From Lonicera japonica (lineage: Eukaryota > Streptophyta > Magnoliopsida > Dipsacales > Caprifoliaceae), in the NCBI GenBank assembly GCA_021464415.1, contig CM038468.1, positions 42,967,001-43,031,000 on the forward strand: a stretch of DNA of 64,000 nucleotides, given 5' to 3'. Shown here piece by piece: positions 27,342 through 37,798 of the stretch (position 1 is its first letter; each line of letters starts with the position of its first letter). The notes beneath the pieces are model-generated. The model had not been told where the DNA came from, ran no database searches, and saw only the letters and a program-made list of their open reading frames with translations. Position numbers and translations under genes: made by a program.

Positions 27342-30300
27342 TTAATCCAGTTTTGTATATTTTGTTGCAGAAGAAAACTTGGGGATTCTCAACCATCTTC
27401 TACGAAAACGAGTAAATTTATGAATTTTGATTCCGGCGCGGATTCTCTTGATCTTACTTGTGAAATTACATCTTACCCTTCCGCTTTTGGTTCTAGAAAG
27501 ATTGACCAGCTTCCTCACACACTTGCATCCTGCTTCAGACCATTTGTTTTTATTAAAAAAATAAAAGAAAATTATTAAAATAATCTATTTAAGATCGGTG
27601 GTAAGAGCATACTTTTGTGCCTTTTTTCTTGTAATTTTAGTTAACATACCTTTTTGGACCTTCTCGATACGTTGTTCTTTGCTTATGCTTGCATTCGGTA
27701 CAGCCTGTTTTGCATCATGAAAATATATGTGTTTTAGTTTATGGGGAGCTAAGCTTGTGTTAAGTTTTTCTATTTTTGTAACAAATGATATTCAAATTGT
27801 TAAAATACCAAGAAGAGGAGAGAAAATGTAAAAAAGAATCTAATGTTTAGATTCATTACCTCGACCAAACTATCCAAGCGCTTTCTCATCCTTCTTTGTA
27901 TGAAGCCTTTGGTGCACTGTTTGATAATTAATTTAAGAGTAAATATGTGAAATCCCATACTCTTTAGCTATATTTAAGTTAGGGTTTGTTTGGGAACCCA
28001 ATTCCAAGCTTTGGGAATTGGGGCAAAAATAGCTCAGACAAACACACCCTTTGCCTAAGGAAAAAGTGCTTTTCACCTTCACATGATTTTTGACAAACGC
28101 ATAAAAGTTCAGTAGGCTCCATACAGTCTTGTCTAGTTTATTGCCTTCCACATGTCTTGAGGAAATTTCTGAGCAAACCAAATTATTTTAGACTAAAGCA
28201 TACTCAAAATTTACTCTATACTATTATAATACATTTATATTTATCATACAGCTAAGCAGATTTTGTTGTGGTGATCAAAGATAGCTCATTATGCGATTGT
28301 CTGCTAAAGGTTGAAAGGATTTTACTTCCTTGGAATTGTTTTACTTGCCATTAGTCTCGTTAGAAAACAAAAAATTAGAAGGGAGGTGGTTTCTAGATTC
28401 CAATATTCCATGGAAAAAGGGAAATTTCAGCTAAGAAAACTTGTAACATGGGATTGGTTTCTGGAAACTTGAGCTCCGTTTGATAACAAAAAAAATGATA
28501 AGAAAAACATTTGATTTGTGTGAGAAGTTGGAAAATGAGTTGAGGGATGTGGTGAGATGTACTCTTATGTTTGGCTTTTTCCTTGGAAAATTTTTCTTTG
28601 GGTGGTAAGGAAGAAAAATTTTACACAAAAAATAAAGAAGAATGGATGACATCTACTAAAAAAATGGAGATTATCTCACCACATCATTCAACTTATTTTC
28701 CAACTCTTCACGCAAATCAATTGTTTTTCCCATAATTTTCCATTTTGTTATGAACCGGAGCCTTAGGGTGTGTTTGATAGGAAAATGATTTAAAGAGCTA
28801 CTAATTTTATAGAAGTTGGTAAAAATGATGACTGATTTGGTGAGATATTCTTCATCTTTTCATGGAATTTTTTTCTTACCCATCCCCAAAAGAATTGAAT
28901 TCCATGGAAAAATTGAAAAAGTGATAGGCAATCTCACCAAATAGCTCTTAATTTTTCCCAGCTTTTCATAAACTTAGTAGTGTTTTCAATTATTTTCCAA
29001 CCTTATGTTTTATCAAAGACACCTACCAGAATCAAACATCACTAAAATGGAAATGTAGAATTTTCCAATTAAAAGAAATGATATCAAGCATGCCCATAAA
29101 TTATTGGATGGTTCATAGTTCCTCGAAGTAGGCAAATATTAGTAATTGAGTTTAGTTGAGATACCAAAGGAGACAAACCCTCCATTGGTGCTCAAGTCTT
29201 CTATGGGCTCTCCTCTTAATTCTGGGGGTGGAATAGGTGACCAGTGGCAAGGAGGTGCCTTAGCAAACGCTTCTGAACTCCCCACGTCCATGAGTTCCTA
29301 TTAGAAAATTTCAATTATTCGAATCATTATAGCAATCAAAATACGGAAATTCATCTTATAGTCATCGTTGATTACAGACCTGAAAGAAGGCGGTTGCAAT
29401 AATCACGTCTGATTTTTCTTTAAATCGCATAGGAAATACCGCAGTCATTTTCGCTGGCTGTCAACACATGCAATCACCTCTCTTTAGACTAAGAAAATTC
29501 TGTTAAAAAATACAAAGTTTTATTTGTGAACACTAAATTGAAATTGTTTTGTAAGTTGAATATGGGATTTTCATTTCTATGTCTACTCGATGAACATTAT
29601 TAGGTGTGAGGAACTCTATGCTAGATAAATGTGTTAATTTTATTGTGGGAATTAAAAATTTCTCTCATATTTACTATTCACTTTGCTGTTGAAATTCTAG
29701 GAGGTGTATTGTAATTTGTTCCTGGTGTACTCTGATTGAATTGAGTGAGATTTGCATATTTTTCTCCATATTTGCTAGTCTTACTAAGAATTTTCGTTTG
29801 ACTGATTTTAACTTCATCAATGGAGCTTAAAGTGACTGTTTTGTTTATGTTTTAAGGGCCCCATTTGGTTGTATGGATTGTCTACCTTCTAAGGCAGTTC
29901 ATTCTAAAATTAATAAACTGTACTCGCATATTGTACTTGTAAATTAGGCATTTTCAGGTATTTCAATCATTTGTCTTAATTTCTTAAGAATTGACTTAAA
30001 CATGTATTGCCTAATATAACCGAAAATAAGATGATTAACAAAAAAAAGTGTAAGGGGAAAATACCTGCTTGACGACAAAGAAAGGCTCCCTTGGGTGATA
30101 AACAAGTTTGACTGGTTTGTACGTTCCGTGAGATATTTCCTGGGAATTGACATTCCTCAACATTTCTTTCAGCTGAGAGCTCAGTATTACAGCTTGCACT
30201 GATGAAATCTCGGTTATTATCTTCACTGAATCTGAAAAAATTTGGCAAACATAATGATCATCTTCTATTATCTCTTCAATAGCAAGTTCCTTGAAGAAGG

Positions 30301-32833
30301 AACATTAATATCATGAGCATGAAGGTTAGTCATATCTTTTTACGAAAAATGTGAAGATGATTAAGAGATATCTGAGATTCTCATAGGACAGGAGACTATA
30401 TCATTTGTCTTGGTTTAAATCTTCACCTCTTGCTTATGGATAGATAATGATAAAGATTAAGAATACTATACTAAATAAGTCGGGATGTGAGGGGGAGATG
30501 TGATCATGATTTTAGGTATTTAAGTATAAAAATATGTATAAAAACTTAGGCACCCACATTCGCAAACAAAGTCTTTGGTGTGTCTGTCAACGCCACATGT
30601 ATTGTGGCATGATCATTGCAATGCATAAGTCAATATTTTCACCATTAGGGCTTCCAATTCCCCGTCATAACATTTTAATTAATTCCAGGTATAATTGTTA
30701 CGTCCTGTCCAGCCCAATAAGATATTGTCTGCCTTTGGGCTCAAGCCTGCATAGTTTTTCTTTTCCTCAAAAGGCATGTTACTAGGAAAGACTAGTTTAC
30801 GCACATATAGAGAACATCAGTTCATAGTGTATAGCCTGCCAGCACATAAACTGCAGCCGCGCTGGGGCCGGCATAGCACTAGGATTGTTACAATAATTTT
30901 TATTATTTACGGGATACTATTGTAGCGTGGATATCTGATTACATGAATTTTGATTCTTAATCTGATGGAAAAAGGATATTCAGTTATGAGAATGCCGTAT
31001 ATATGCCCAAAAAGTTGCAACACACACCAAATATCCTATTTCTTTGGTCTGTCCATGGCGTATCGGAGCCATATTAATTATCCGTCTCTGCTTCTCAGGT
31101 ATTGAGTGCTTCCTCAAACTGCAATAGTTGTCTCCTCCCAATATGTTAGACGCCACAATGTAACAAGGAACCCCCGGCGTCTTAGTTTAAGATACGGGTA
31201 TGCTTTACCTTCTTTTTATCGCTTCAATTTATTTTTGTTAGTTTTCCTTTTCATCTAGTTCCTTGTTTAGAAATGTGCAGAAGTATGTTTATATCTGTTT
31301 TCTAAGGATTTTGATAACTCATTCCAATTTCTGATGAATCCCATGCAAACTATAAAAACATATAGGAATTTTTTCCCCCTACAGATCGTTTTGTTAGACC
31401 TTTAAGATGCAGGCTTTTTCTTCTTTTATGGTGCGAACCGTCATTATTGTACTATTCGTCCTTATCTCCTATTTTTTTTTTGTGTCTAGAGACGTGAACA
31501 ACAAGAAACGAGTATTAATATGAAATCCTTTAACCACCGTTCCCTCCTTTATTAAACCATGTGAGAAATTGATTCATTATCGAATTAATAATGAAAAATG
31601 ACCATAATATTTATATATATACATATAGCCTACTGGGAAAGCACAAAGGCAGATGCAGTTAATTTAGGCACCTTTTCGACGCGGAATTCTAGCAAGATGA
31701 AGTCTGAGAGTGAGCTGATATCCTTCTTTTGCTGGTTCCACAATCTCCACAACATCAGAACATATTCCCTTCACCATGTTTGTAGTGTAATCTTGAAGTC
31801 CATAAGAAAGAAGGATTCCTTGAGATAGAAGTGGGGTTGATATTGACAAGTAGGTCTTTTTTGGATCTGATGCAGATGACTGCTTAAGCATTACAATAAG
31901 ACACTAAAAAATTATTCTTGAATTGAATCTCAAACGATACCCAATAACGCAGAGCAAATCTGAAAAGATTTTTTGCCCTTTCAGAGGTCAATGTAATTTC
32001 CCAAAACACAGGAGGTTAGTATGGTGGTATTAAACCCAAACCTCAGGGTAGTTAAATCATAATACCATGCGTATTTAAGTTATTCATTCTTTTCTTAATT
32101 GCTCTTTTGTCTTTAGTCTTTAGACTTGCTTTTTTGTTACTTTATTGATATATATATATATATATTTGTTGATCTTCAAAATTTGCTTTTATGATGCTTA
32201 TTATAAATAGTAATTGAGGCCTTTCCTTTGAAGAAAATAAATAGCAATTGTTAATTGCTACCTTGAAAATTCAAACTAGAAAATCAGATGAGGAAAGCAT
32301 ATATGGATTGGCTCAGAAAATCTTTTTTCTGAGTTGCCCAGGATTTCCCAAAGACTTTTACCTGAATGTGATATTCCACAGATCCGAATTCATACAAGTG
32401 ATGATCAATTTCCATGGGCTTCTCAGAACTGTCATGAAGTAAACAACATGTATTATTGTTGAAATTCTTGATTTGGAAACTGATTTATACAAGAAGTTCC
32501 AATAGAACAGCTACCACATTTTCGTACAAGACATGTGGTTTGAGCTTAGGGAAAAAGAAAAAGGGAGGGGTCCCAAGGCTCGAAGCCTCTTGAACCCAGG
32601 ATCTAGAGGTTATCAATACTTGGTGAGACCGTTAAAACCACTAAGCCACATTGTATTACACGCTCCCAAATGGACCGTCTGTTTGCGCAGTGGCCTTAAC
32701 AACCAAAAAAACAATTACTGGTAAAGAATTTGTCACTTAAACCCAGTCCAAAAATATTTCAAAGGATTACTTACTGGTAGAGTTTTAGCAGAATCTCCTT
32801 CAGTGCTGGTGATGCTCTCTCCAAGCATGCCAT
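27342..32833 (-). CDS. ARPC2B: Actin-related protein 2/3 complex subunit 2B, 10 exons
   Basis: ARPC2 (p34) is the structural core subunit that, with ARPC4, holds the ARP2/3 complex on the mother actin filament for branch nucleation. Exons are 32833-32775, 32428-32362, 31879-31672, 30231-30065, 29457-29380, 29297-29165, 28168-28077, 27916-27860, 27704-27650 and 27529-27342. All borders are GT...AG and the join gives 367 aa. Landmarks in order: MACLERASPALKEILLKLY; YLSISTPLLSQGILLSYGL; VVEIVEPAKEGYQLTLRL; SSVQAVILSSQLKEML; KPVKLVYHPREPFFVVKQ; MTAVFPMRFKEKSDVIIAT; WSPIPPPELRGEPIEDLSTN; SSRHVEGNKLDKTVWSLLNF; GFIQRRMRKRLDSLVE. A basic plant-type tail ends in PKFSSATKYTKLD. The YLSISTPLLSQGILL text fits the B paralogue as I recall it rather than ARPC2A/DIS2. 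The ATG lies 8 bases downstream of a (GA) repeat. Introns carry several MITEs and LTR remnants but no disruption of the coding exons. Confidence 0.95.
27979..28050. mobile_element. Short MITE-like palindrome in ARPC2B intron 7
   Basis: Ends agggtttgtttgggaa and gacaaacacaccct are inverted repeats. The interior pairs through ccaattccaagctttgggaattgg. The element sits just inside the intron, about 27 bases from the exon 7 donor. It resembles 13938-14033 in style. Ends are approximate. Confidence 0.5.
28474..28761. mobile_element. MITE, sister copy of 25309-25625
   Basis: Ends ctccgtttgataacaaaa and ttttgttatgaaccggag are inverted repeats. The arms carry ttgagggatgtggtgagatg and atctcaccacatcattcaac, the same blocks as in the copy at 25309-25625. 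There is no homopolymer core. It lies in ARPC2B intron 6 (28169-29164). Confidence 0.75.
28765..29030. mobile_element. MITE, second family, in ARPC2B intron 6
   Basis: The left arm (gtgtgtttgataggaaaatg) and right arm (ttatgttttatcaaagacac) are inverted repeats. Inner blocks (tttggtgagat / atctcaccaaa) pair as well. A related element is found at about 49751-49945. It directly follows the MITE at 28474-28761, with only a few bases between them. Confidence 0.65.
30698..30850 (-). mobile_element. TRIM-like LTR remnant in ARPC2B intron 3
   Basis: On the minus strand the text runs GGCTTGAGCCCAAAGG then CAGACAATATC and ends near CGTAACA. This resembles the 3' part of small plant TRIM-type LTRs, which carry a conserved 'gcccaaag...gacaatatc' block (established knowledge, recalled). 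A related block is at 1-130. No partner LTR, primer site or target duplication was seen, so this is a solo or truncated copy. Confidence 0.5.
32536..32670 (-). mobile_element. SINE-like fragment in ARPC2B intron 1
   Basis: Read on the minus strand, GTGGCTTAGTGGTT (A-box-like) is followed about 40 bases later by CTGGGTTCAAGAGGCTTCG (B-box-like). This is the layout of a tRNA-derived SINE head. I could not identify a clear tail or target duplication. Confidence 0.5.
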
Positions 32834-32840
32834 CCTTTAT

Positions 32841-32862
32841 TCTCTCTCTCTCTCTCTCTCTC
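32841..32862. repeat. (TC)11 microsatellite in the ARPC2B leader
   Basis: A pure TC/GA dinucleotide run sits just upstream of the ARPC2B start codon, so it lies in the probable 5' UTR. A second interrupted CT stretch is at about 33026-33048. GA/CT runs near transcription starts are common in plants and can be bound by GAGA-type BBR/BPC factors (knowledge; no direct evidence here). Confidence 0.8.
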
Positions 32863-33967
32863 ATGATATATATTTATCTCTATAGTATATATAAGTCTTG
32901 GGGGTGGTTGAGGAGGAAGACAAAGATAGAAAGTGTACTAGTTTGCTTACAGTTTGGGCAGCAAGTACTTTGAGTAAAATGCAAGTCCTATGTTGCCATC
33001 ATTTCTAATGTTGTGTTTAAGCAATCTCTCTCTGTCTCTCTCTCTCTGGTGATGTTCGACTTCGCAAGCATCTTGTAGTCTTCATTTTCCTTTTATAACT
33101 TATACGAGGGGTCTAATATTTTAAACATTACATTACTCATACTTAGGGTCCACAAAATACATTGTAAATTGGAAAAGATCTTTATATAAGTTTCCTTGCA
33201 ATCAAAGTCAAGTTGGAGTTAAAAAGGTCTTTTTCTTTGGGTTAATTACTAGAATATACTATATACTTTTACTCATTTTACACTTTTATCATTATACAAT
33301 TTTTTCAACAAAAATGACCACATATTTTGTGTTTCTATTTTATAAAATTACTCTTGCATTTTAAAATAATATTTAAGAACACGTTTATGCATCTTTGCCA
33401 TGCTTAAGCAAACTTCTGTGACTTATTTGTAGTACTAGAGTATATTGTATACAACCCATTTTATATAACCCAATTTACACGTTGAATAAGTTATTTCTCT
33501 CTCTCAAACAACTTAATTTATATGTTGAATGAGTTGCAAGTATTATATTCTCTCTTCATTTTAACTCAAAATCCGCCCCTATCATTAAAGTTCGGTATGA
33601 ATGGCTTGTCTTTAACCCAATCAAAAATGAATTTAGATAGTACACTTTCTTAATTTTTTTTAGCAGACCTATAGGGCTCGTGTTTAAGGTTCATTTAACG
33701 TCTTTTAAGCCAGACATTAACTTTCATTCATGATTCTTGTCTTTTTATTCACAGTTTTTAGATCACGTGTTAATATTTTCTAGGTGTGGGTGTAATCACA
33801 AATCTAGGCTCTATTGTCTCCTCTTATATCGAACTTGAACACTTGTGGCCAATTTTCAACCCTAAAAAGTGTCCACTAGAGCGGACCAAAATTTTAATTG
33901 AGGGAGGATATAGGTTGAAAAATTGTGGGTAGATAAACGATTTAGGGGCCGTTTATTTGCCACTTAC

Positions 33968-34405
33968 GGTCTGTTTGGATTGAGGGAATGGGAAGGAAAG
34001 GAAAGGAAAAGAGGAGGATGGATGGATTGTATTTCACTCGTTTGGATAGATTTATAAGGAGTGGAGAGTAAACAGAGGGATTGGGAGAGAATGCTAATCC
34101 CCTCTATTCCTTTATTTTGTTTTCTTCCAATATTGGGAGGATTGGGAGGGAAAGGAAAAAAATTTAATGATTTTTTTACGTTATTCCAACTTTAACCCTA
34201 ATTTGTTAATAATATATTAAATCACATTTATTTCCTTTCTTTTCTTCTTTCTATCCAAACAAGATTCATTTTCATTCCATTCTTTTCCATCTTTAGCTAT
34301 CCAAACAACAATAAAATTAAACTCATTCCTTTTCATTCTATTCCATTCCTTCCTCTCATAATTAACTATTTCCTTTCCATCCATCCCCTTCAATCCAAAC
34401 AGACT
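33968..34405. mobile_element. MITE with GGTCTGTTTGGATTG ends
   Basis: The left end ggtctgtttggattg and right end caatccaaacagact are inverted repeats (14 of 15 bases). Arms rich in ggaaaggaaagg / cctttccatcc continue the pairing. About 438 bp, non-coding. Confidence 0.75.
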
Positions 34406-34584
34406 GTTTATTTGCTACTTAAATCCGAAAACTTAAAATTAAGTGGCCATTTAATTTTTACTACTTAAAACTTAAAATTTTCATTCAAAATTTTAAGTGA
34501 CAATTTTACCACTTAAATCTGAAACTTAATTTTAAAGAGCGTAAAATGTTCATTTTACCCTTTTTCTTTTAACAAAATTACATA

Positions 34585-34586
<2 letters not shown>

Positions 34587-34624
<38 letters not shown>
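34587..34624. repeat. (CT)19 microsatellite
   Basis: A pure CT dinucleotide run of about 38 bases in intergenic DNA. Confidence 0.95.
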
Positions 34625-34626
<2 letters not shown>

Positions 34627-36363
34627 AATACTCACAATCACAACCACCATTCCCTGCCCATTCCCAACCACCAACCCCCAACCCCAACTGCCAGCTCCAC
34701 CTAACTCCCCACCCCTGCAATTTCATCCTTAACCCTCTATCTAGAAAAATCTCATAATACATATATTTATATATACACACAATATATATGTCATCTCCCA
34801 CATATTCAAATTTGAAATAAATATATATACACACATATATGTGTAACATACAAAAGGGGATTTCAGGGGGGAGAGGTGAAATGGAGGGATGGAAGGGGGA
34901 GCTGGGCAAAATAGATGAGGAGTGGGTTGAAGAAGGGTCGGTGGTAGGTTGGGCAGGTGATGAGAGATCAAAATAAAAGGGCAAAATTGTCATACTAAAA
35001 AAAATTCAGTTTTCAGATGTGTTATATTCAAATAAACAACATTTTTTCAGATACAATTTTCAGAACTAAACAAACAATTTTTTTAATTTTTAGTTTTTTT
35101 ACTAAACACCACCTTAGTCTATTATTTAATCACCAAACTATCTTTTATTTTTTTGTTTAATCTTTCTTCACGAATTATGTATCTGAATAGCACGCAAATT
35201 GCATGTGCAATTAATCGATTATTATATTTAACTAATAAAATCCCGAAATTGTAGGAGAGGCGCTTGCCCCCTTTTCTCTCGGCCCCAATCTTCTCTTTTA
35301 TTACAAACATAAATAGATAAATTTGGTGTTCAATTTAAAATAAAAATAAAAATGAGGGTTAATTGGTTCATCAAGTTTGAACCATTGTGATATGAAGCAA
35401 GCTTGGTTTAAATTTATTGACATTACCTCAATTAGGATCATTGTGACCCTCTTTTTTTAATGGTCAAAGCTAACACATTACATCCACATCAGCGGTGAGT
35501 ATCGGTTCATTTTTCTTTTTCTTTTATTTAATACTCATTTAGTTTGAGTTTATGTTTTTTTTTAGAACTTTAAATTAGTAAATTCATGCTAAGAGTATGT
35601 TATAATTCATGTTAAAATGTTGAATCATATAATTAATAAATCTCAAACTTTTCATGTGAAATTATTGTATTAGGTTCAAAAGGGAACAAATATACTAACC
35701 AAACTAAGGGTGCATTTGTTTACTTGTTTGAATATGCATGGTTACTGAAGTCTAAAAGCTAAATATGAAAAATTTGTTTGTTTCCTTGCCTAAATGCCAC
35801 ATCTAATATGTATTGTTTGTTTGACTATATCACAACTCAAGGCTAAATGGATGTTATTGGACAACCTTACCATTCTCTTCCTATTTTATTAAATTAACTA
35901 ACGACAAAAAAAAATATTTTACCTCTTTAAAAATTAAATGTTAAAAAAGAGAAGAGATTTTAATTTTTAAGAGACAAAATAAAATTTTAAATCTAAATTT
36001 TTAAAATTGTCAAACAGATTTTAAAAAGAAATAATGGGTTATAAGGCATTGCTCCGTAATATTTTATAACTCTAAGGACGGACTCATATTTAATAAAAAG
36101 AATTAGTACTAATTTTATAATTTGGTTTTATAATAAGGATAGTTTTCATAATATTAATTTATTTTAAGGAAAATGATAAATGTTGATGGACAAAAATACC
36201 CTACTATATCATTTATTCTAATTATACAAAAGACATGTTATTCTCTCTTACATACACATAGTTTAGAGAGAGAAAACAAAGAACAAGAGAAAAGAGAAGT
36301 TATTTCACCAATAATCTTACCTCTTCCACCACCACCAACACCACCTGACTCTGAGCGCCGTTC

Positions 36364-36438
36364 TCATCATTATCATCATCATCATTATCGTTGTCGTTGT
36401 CGTCGTCGTCGTCGTCGTCTTCTTCTTCTTCTTCTTTC
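36364..36438. repeat. Compound trinucleotide microsatellite (ATC / GTC / TTC)
   Basis: Successive blocks of cat/atc, gtt/gtc and tct/ttc trinucleotides run without interruption. A chain of point changes seems to have converted one unit into the next. Frames across it give poly-His, poly-Arg or poly-Leu/Ser on the plus strand and poly-Thr, Met or Lys on the other. These are artefacts of the repeat, not proteins. Confidence 0.9.
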
Positions 36439-36734
36439 TAGATCTACAATCGTAAAATATATGTAACTTTTGATCGAACTGTTGGATTTGGTTGATTTTT
36501 GGATATGTTGTTTGGAAGACAAAGTTATTATGATTGCGCGAAAAATTAAGACGATTAGAGGTCGTTTTGCTATCGAAATCGACTAATTTCGACAGCCCAG
36601 CGAGATTTAAAAACAATATGACCGTAACTCTTTTTTTTTCTTTTATGAACTCTACGTCGATCCATATATATATACATATAAATAAATTGAATGAATGTTG
36701 ATCTCATCAATTTTGTTGTTCTCTATTTTATAAT

Positions 36735-36991
36735 GGTGCTAAAATCATTTTAGCACCTTTTGATTTGTTGTTTAAGTTGCACACCTTCTGGTTGTTGTTA
36801 AGAAGGTGCTAAATGCATTTAGCACCTTCTGGTTAACCTTGTGGTTGCTGTCCAGGGGATGCTAAATGCATTTAGCACCTTTTGGTTGTGGTGCTAATTG
36901 CATTTAGCACCAACTGGTTACTGTCCAGGGGTGCTAAATGCATTTAGCACCCTCTGGTTGCTGTTCAAGAGGTGCTAAATGCATTTAGTAC
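36735..36991. repeat. Minisatellite of six palindromic GGTGCTAAATGCAT-type units
   Basis: Six units carry the same self-complementary 22-23-bp core: GGTGCTAAA, then TGCA or a variant, then TTTAGCACC. They lie at 36735-36757, 36805-36826, 36857-36879, 36890-36911, 36930-36951 and 36971-36991. Spacers of 10 to 50 bases share 'tctggttgctgt'-type text. Units two and five are perfect palindromes; the others differ by one or two bases. It is located 0.8-1.1 kb upstream of the RRM gene start. Confidence 0.9.
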
Positions 36992-37798
36992 ATTCTAGTT
37001 GCTGTTAGTGTTATAATGAGACGATATTATAAGGAAGGGTTATTAGTGTCTTTTTTGTATTGTGTCCTTAATTTACACGGCTAATTTTTAAGTGTCCTTT
37101 ATAATTATATTATTATTATAATAAGCCATTATACCTAATTGCTTCTTTTAAAAACATCTAAAACATGAATGGACCACCATTCAAATTTCACATAAACAAA
37201 CACAACCTAACCCTTTAAAAAAATTGAAAAAAAAATATATTGCTATTTATGCACCAACTTTTACTTAGTTTCCTTGTTTAATTTACTCCGCCCACTTAAA
37301 TTTTTAAGTACCTACACTCTACAAAGAGGACTCATATATAATAACATTGTATTCGGTTCGCATATAGTAATTGTATGTTCAATTATTTGTTGTATATGTA
37401 ATATTTTTTTTTTTTACCTAATATTAACTCGACACATGTATATAATAAATATATAATAACTCATTCGTTGTATATATATATTCGGTTTATATCCAATATA
37501 AATTGAATTGTTATATATGTACCGAATCAGAATATATTTGAAGAATATCAATATTAGTCCAAATAAAACTTGGTGCATAAATAGCGCAGCGAAAGGAATC
37601 TTAGTTTGAAGCGTAAAAGATCTGGACCATCCAAAATACAACCGTAGATAGATCAGAGACTATCTGTCCATCTTGACCTCTTTCTCTCTTCCCAAACCCC
37701 AGTCGGCGTTTTCGCTACGAACCCTCACTCTCTCTCACACACATTCCTCTCCAAATCTCTATTCTCTCCCTTCAATTCAATCTAGAGAGATAAAATAT

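Larger units (their letters stand above)
32863..37798. other. Intergenic region between ARPC2B and the RRM gene (divergent promoters)
   Basis: The two flanking genes are transcribed away from each other, so both promoters lie here. Separately listed items are the MITE at 33968-34405, the CT repeat at 34587-34624, the trinucleotide tract at 36364-36438 and the palindromic minisatellite at 36735-36991. A 16-base near-repeat, gtttatttgccactta / gtttatttgctactta, flanks the MITE at about 33951 and 34405. It suggests that the MITE landed in another repeat. Pyrimidine-rich text at 37680-37790 is the likely leader of the RRM gene. Confidence 0.5.

Noticed and set aside
27371..27560. Plus-strand exon-like frame reading RRKLGDSQPSSTKTS
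   Set aside because: The minus strand here is the last exon of ARPC2B, in frame, with the expected basic tail and stop. The plus frame is a shadow.
34625..34993. 122-aa minus-strand frame, Pro/Ser-rich
   Set aside because: Low-complexity product of CT/GA-rich intergenic DNA next to a microsatellite; no family, no splice support.
36173..36616. Open frames with poly-His/Arg/Leu or poly-Thr/Met
   Set aside because: Produced by the trinucleotide microsatellite at 36364-36438.
36735..36991. CRISPR-like array
   Set aside because: Repeats are palindromic but irregularly spaced (10-50 bases), spacers are similar to one another, and the genome is a plant nuclear genome.
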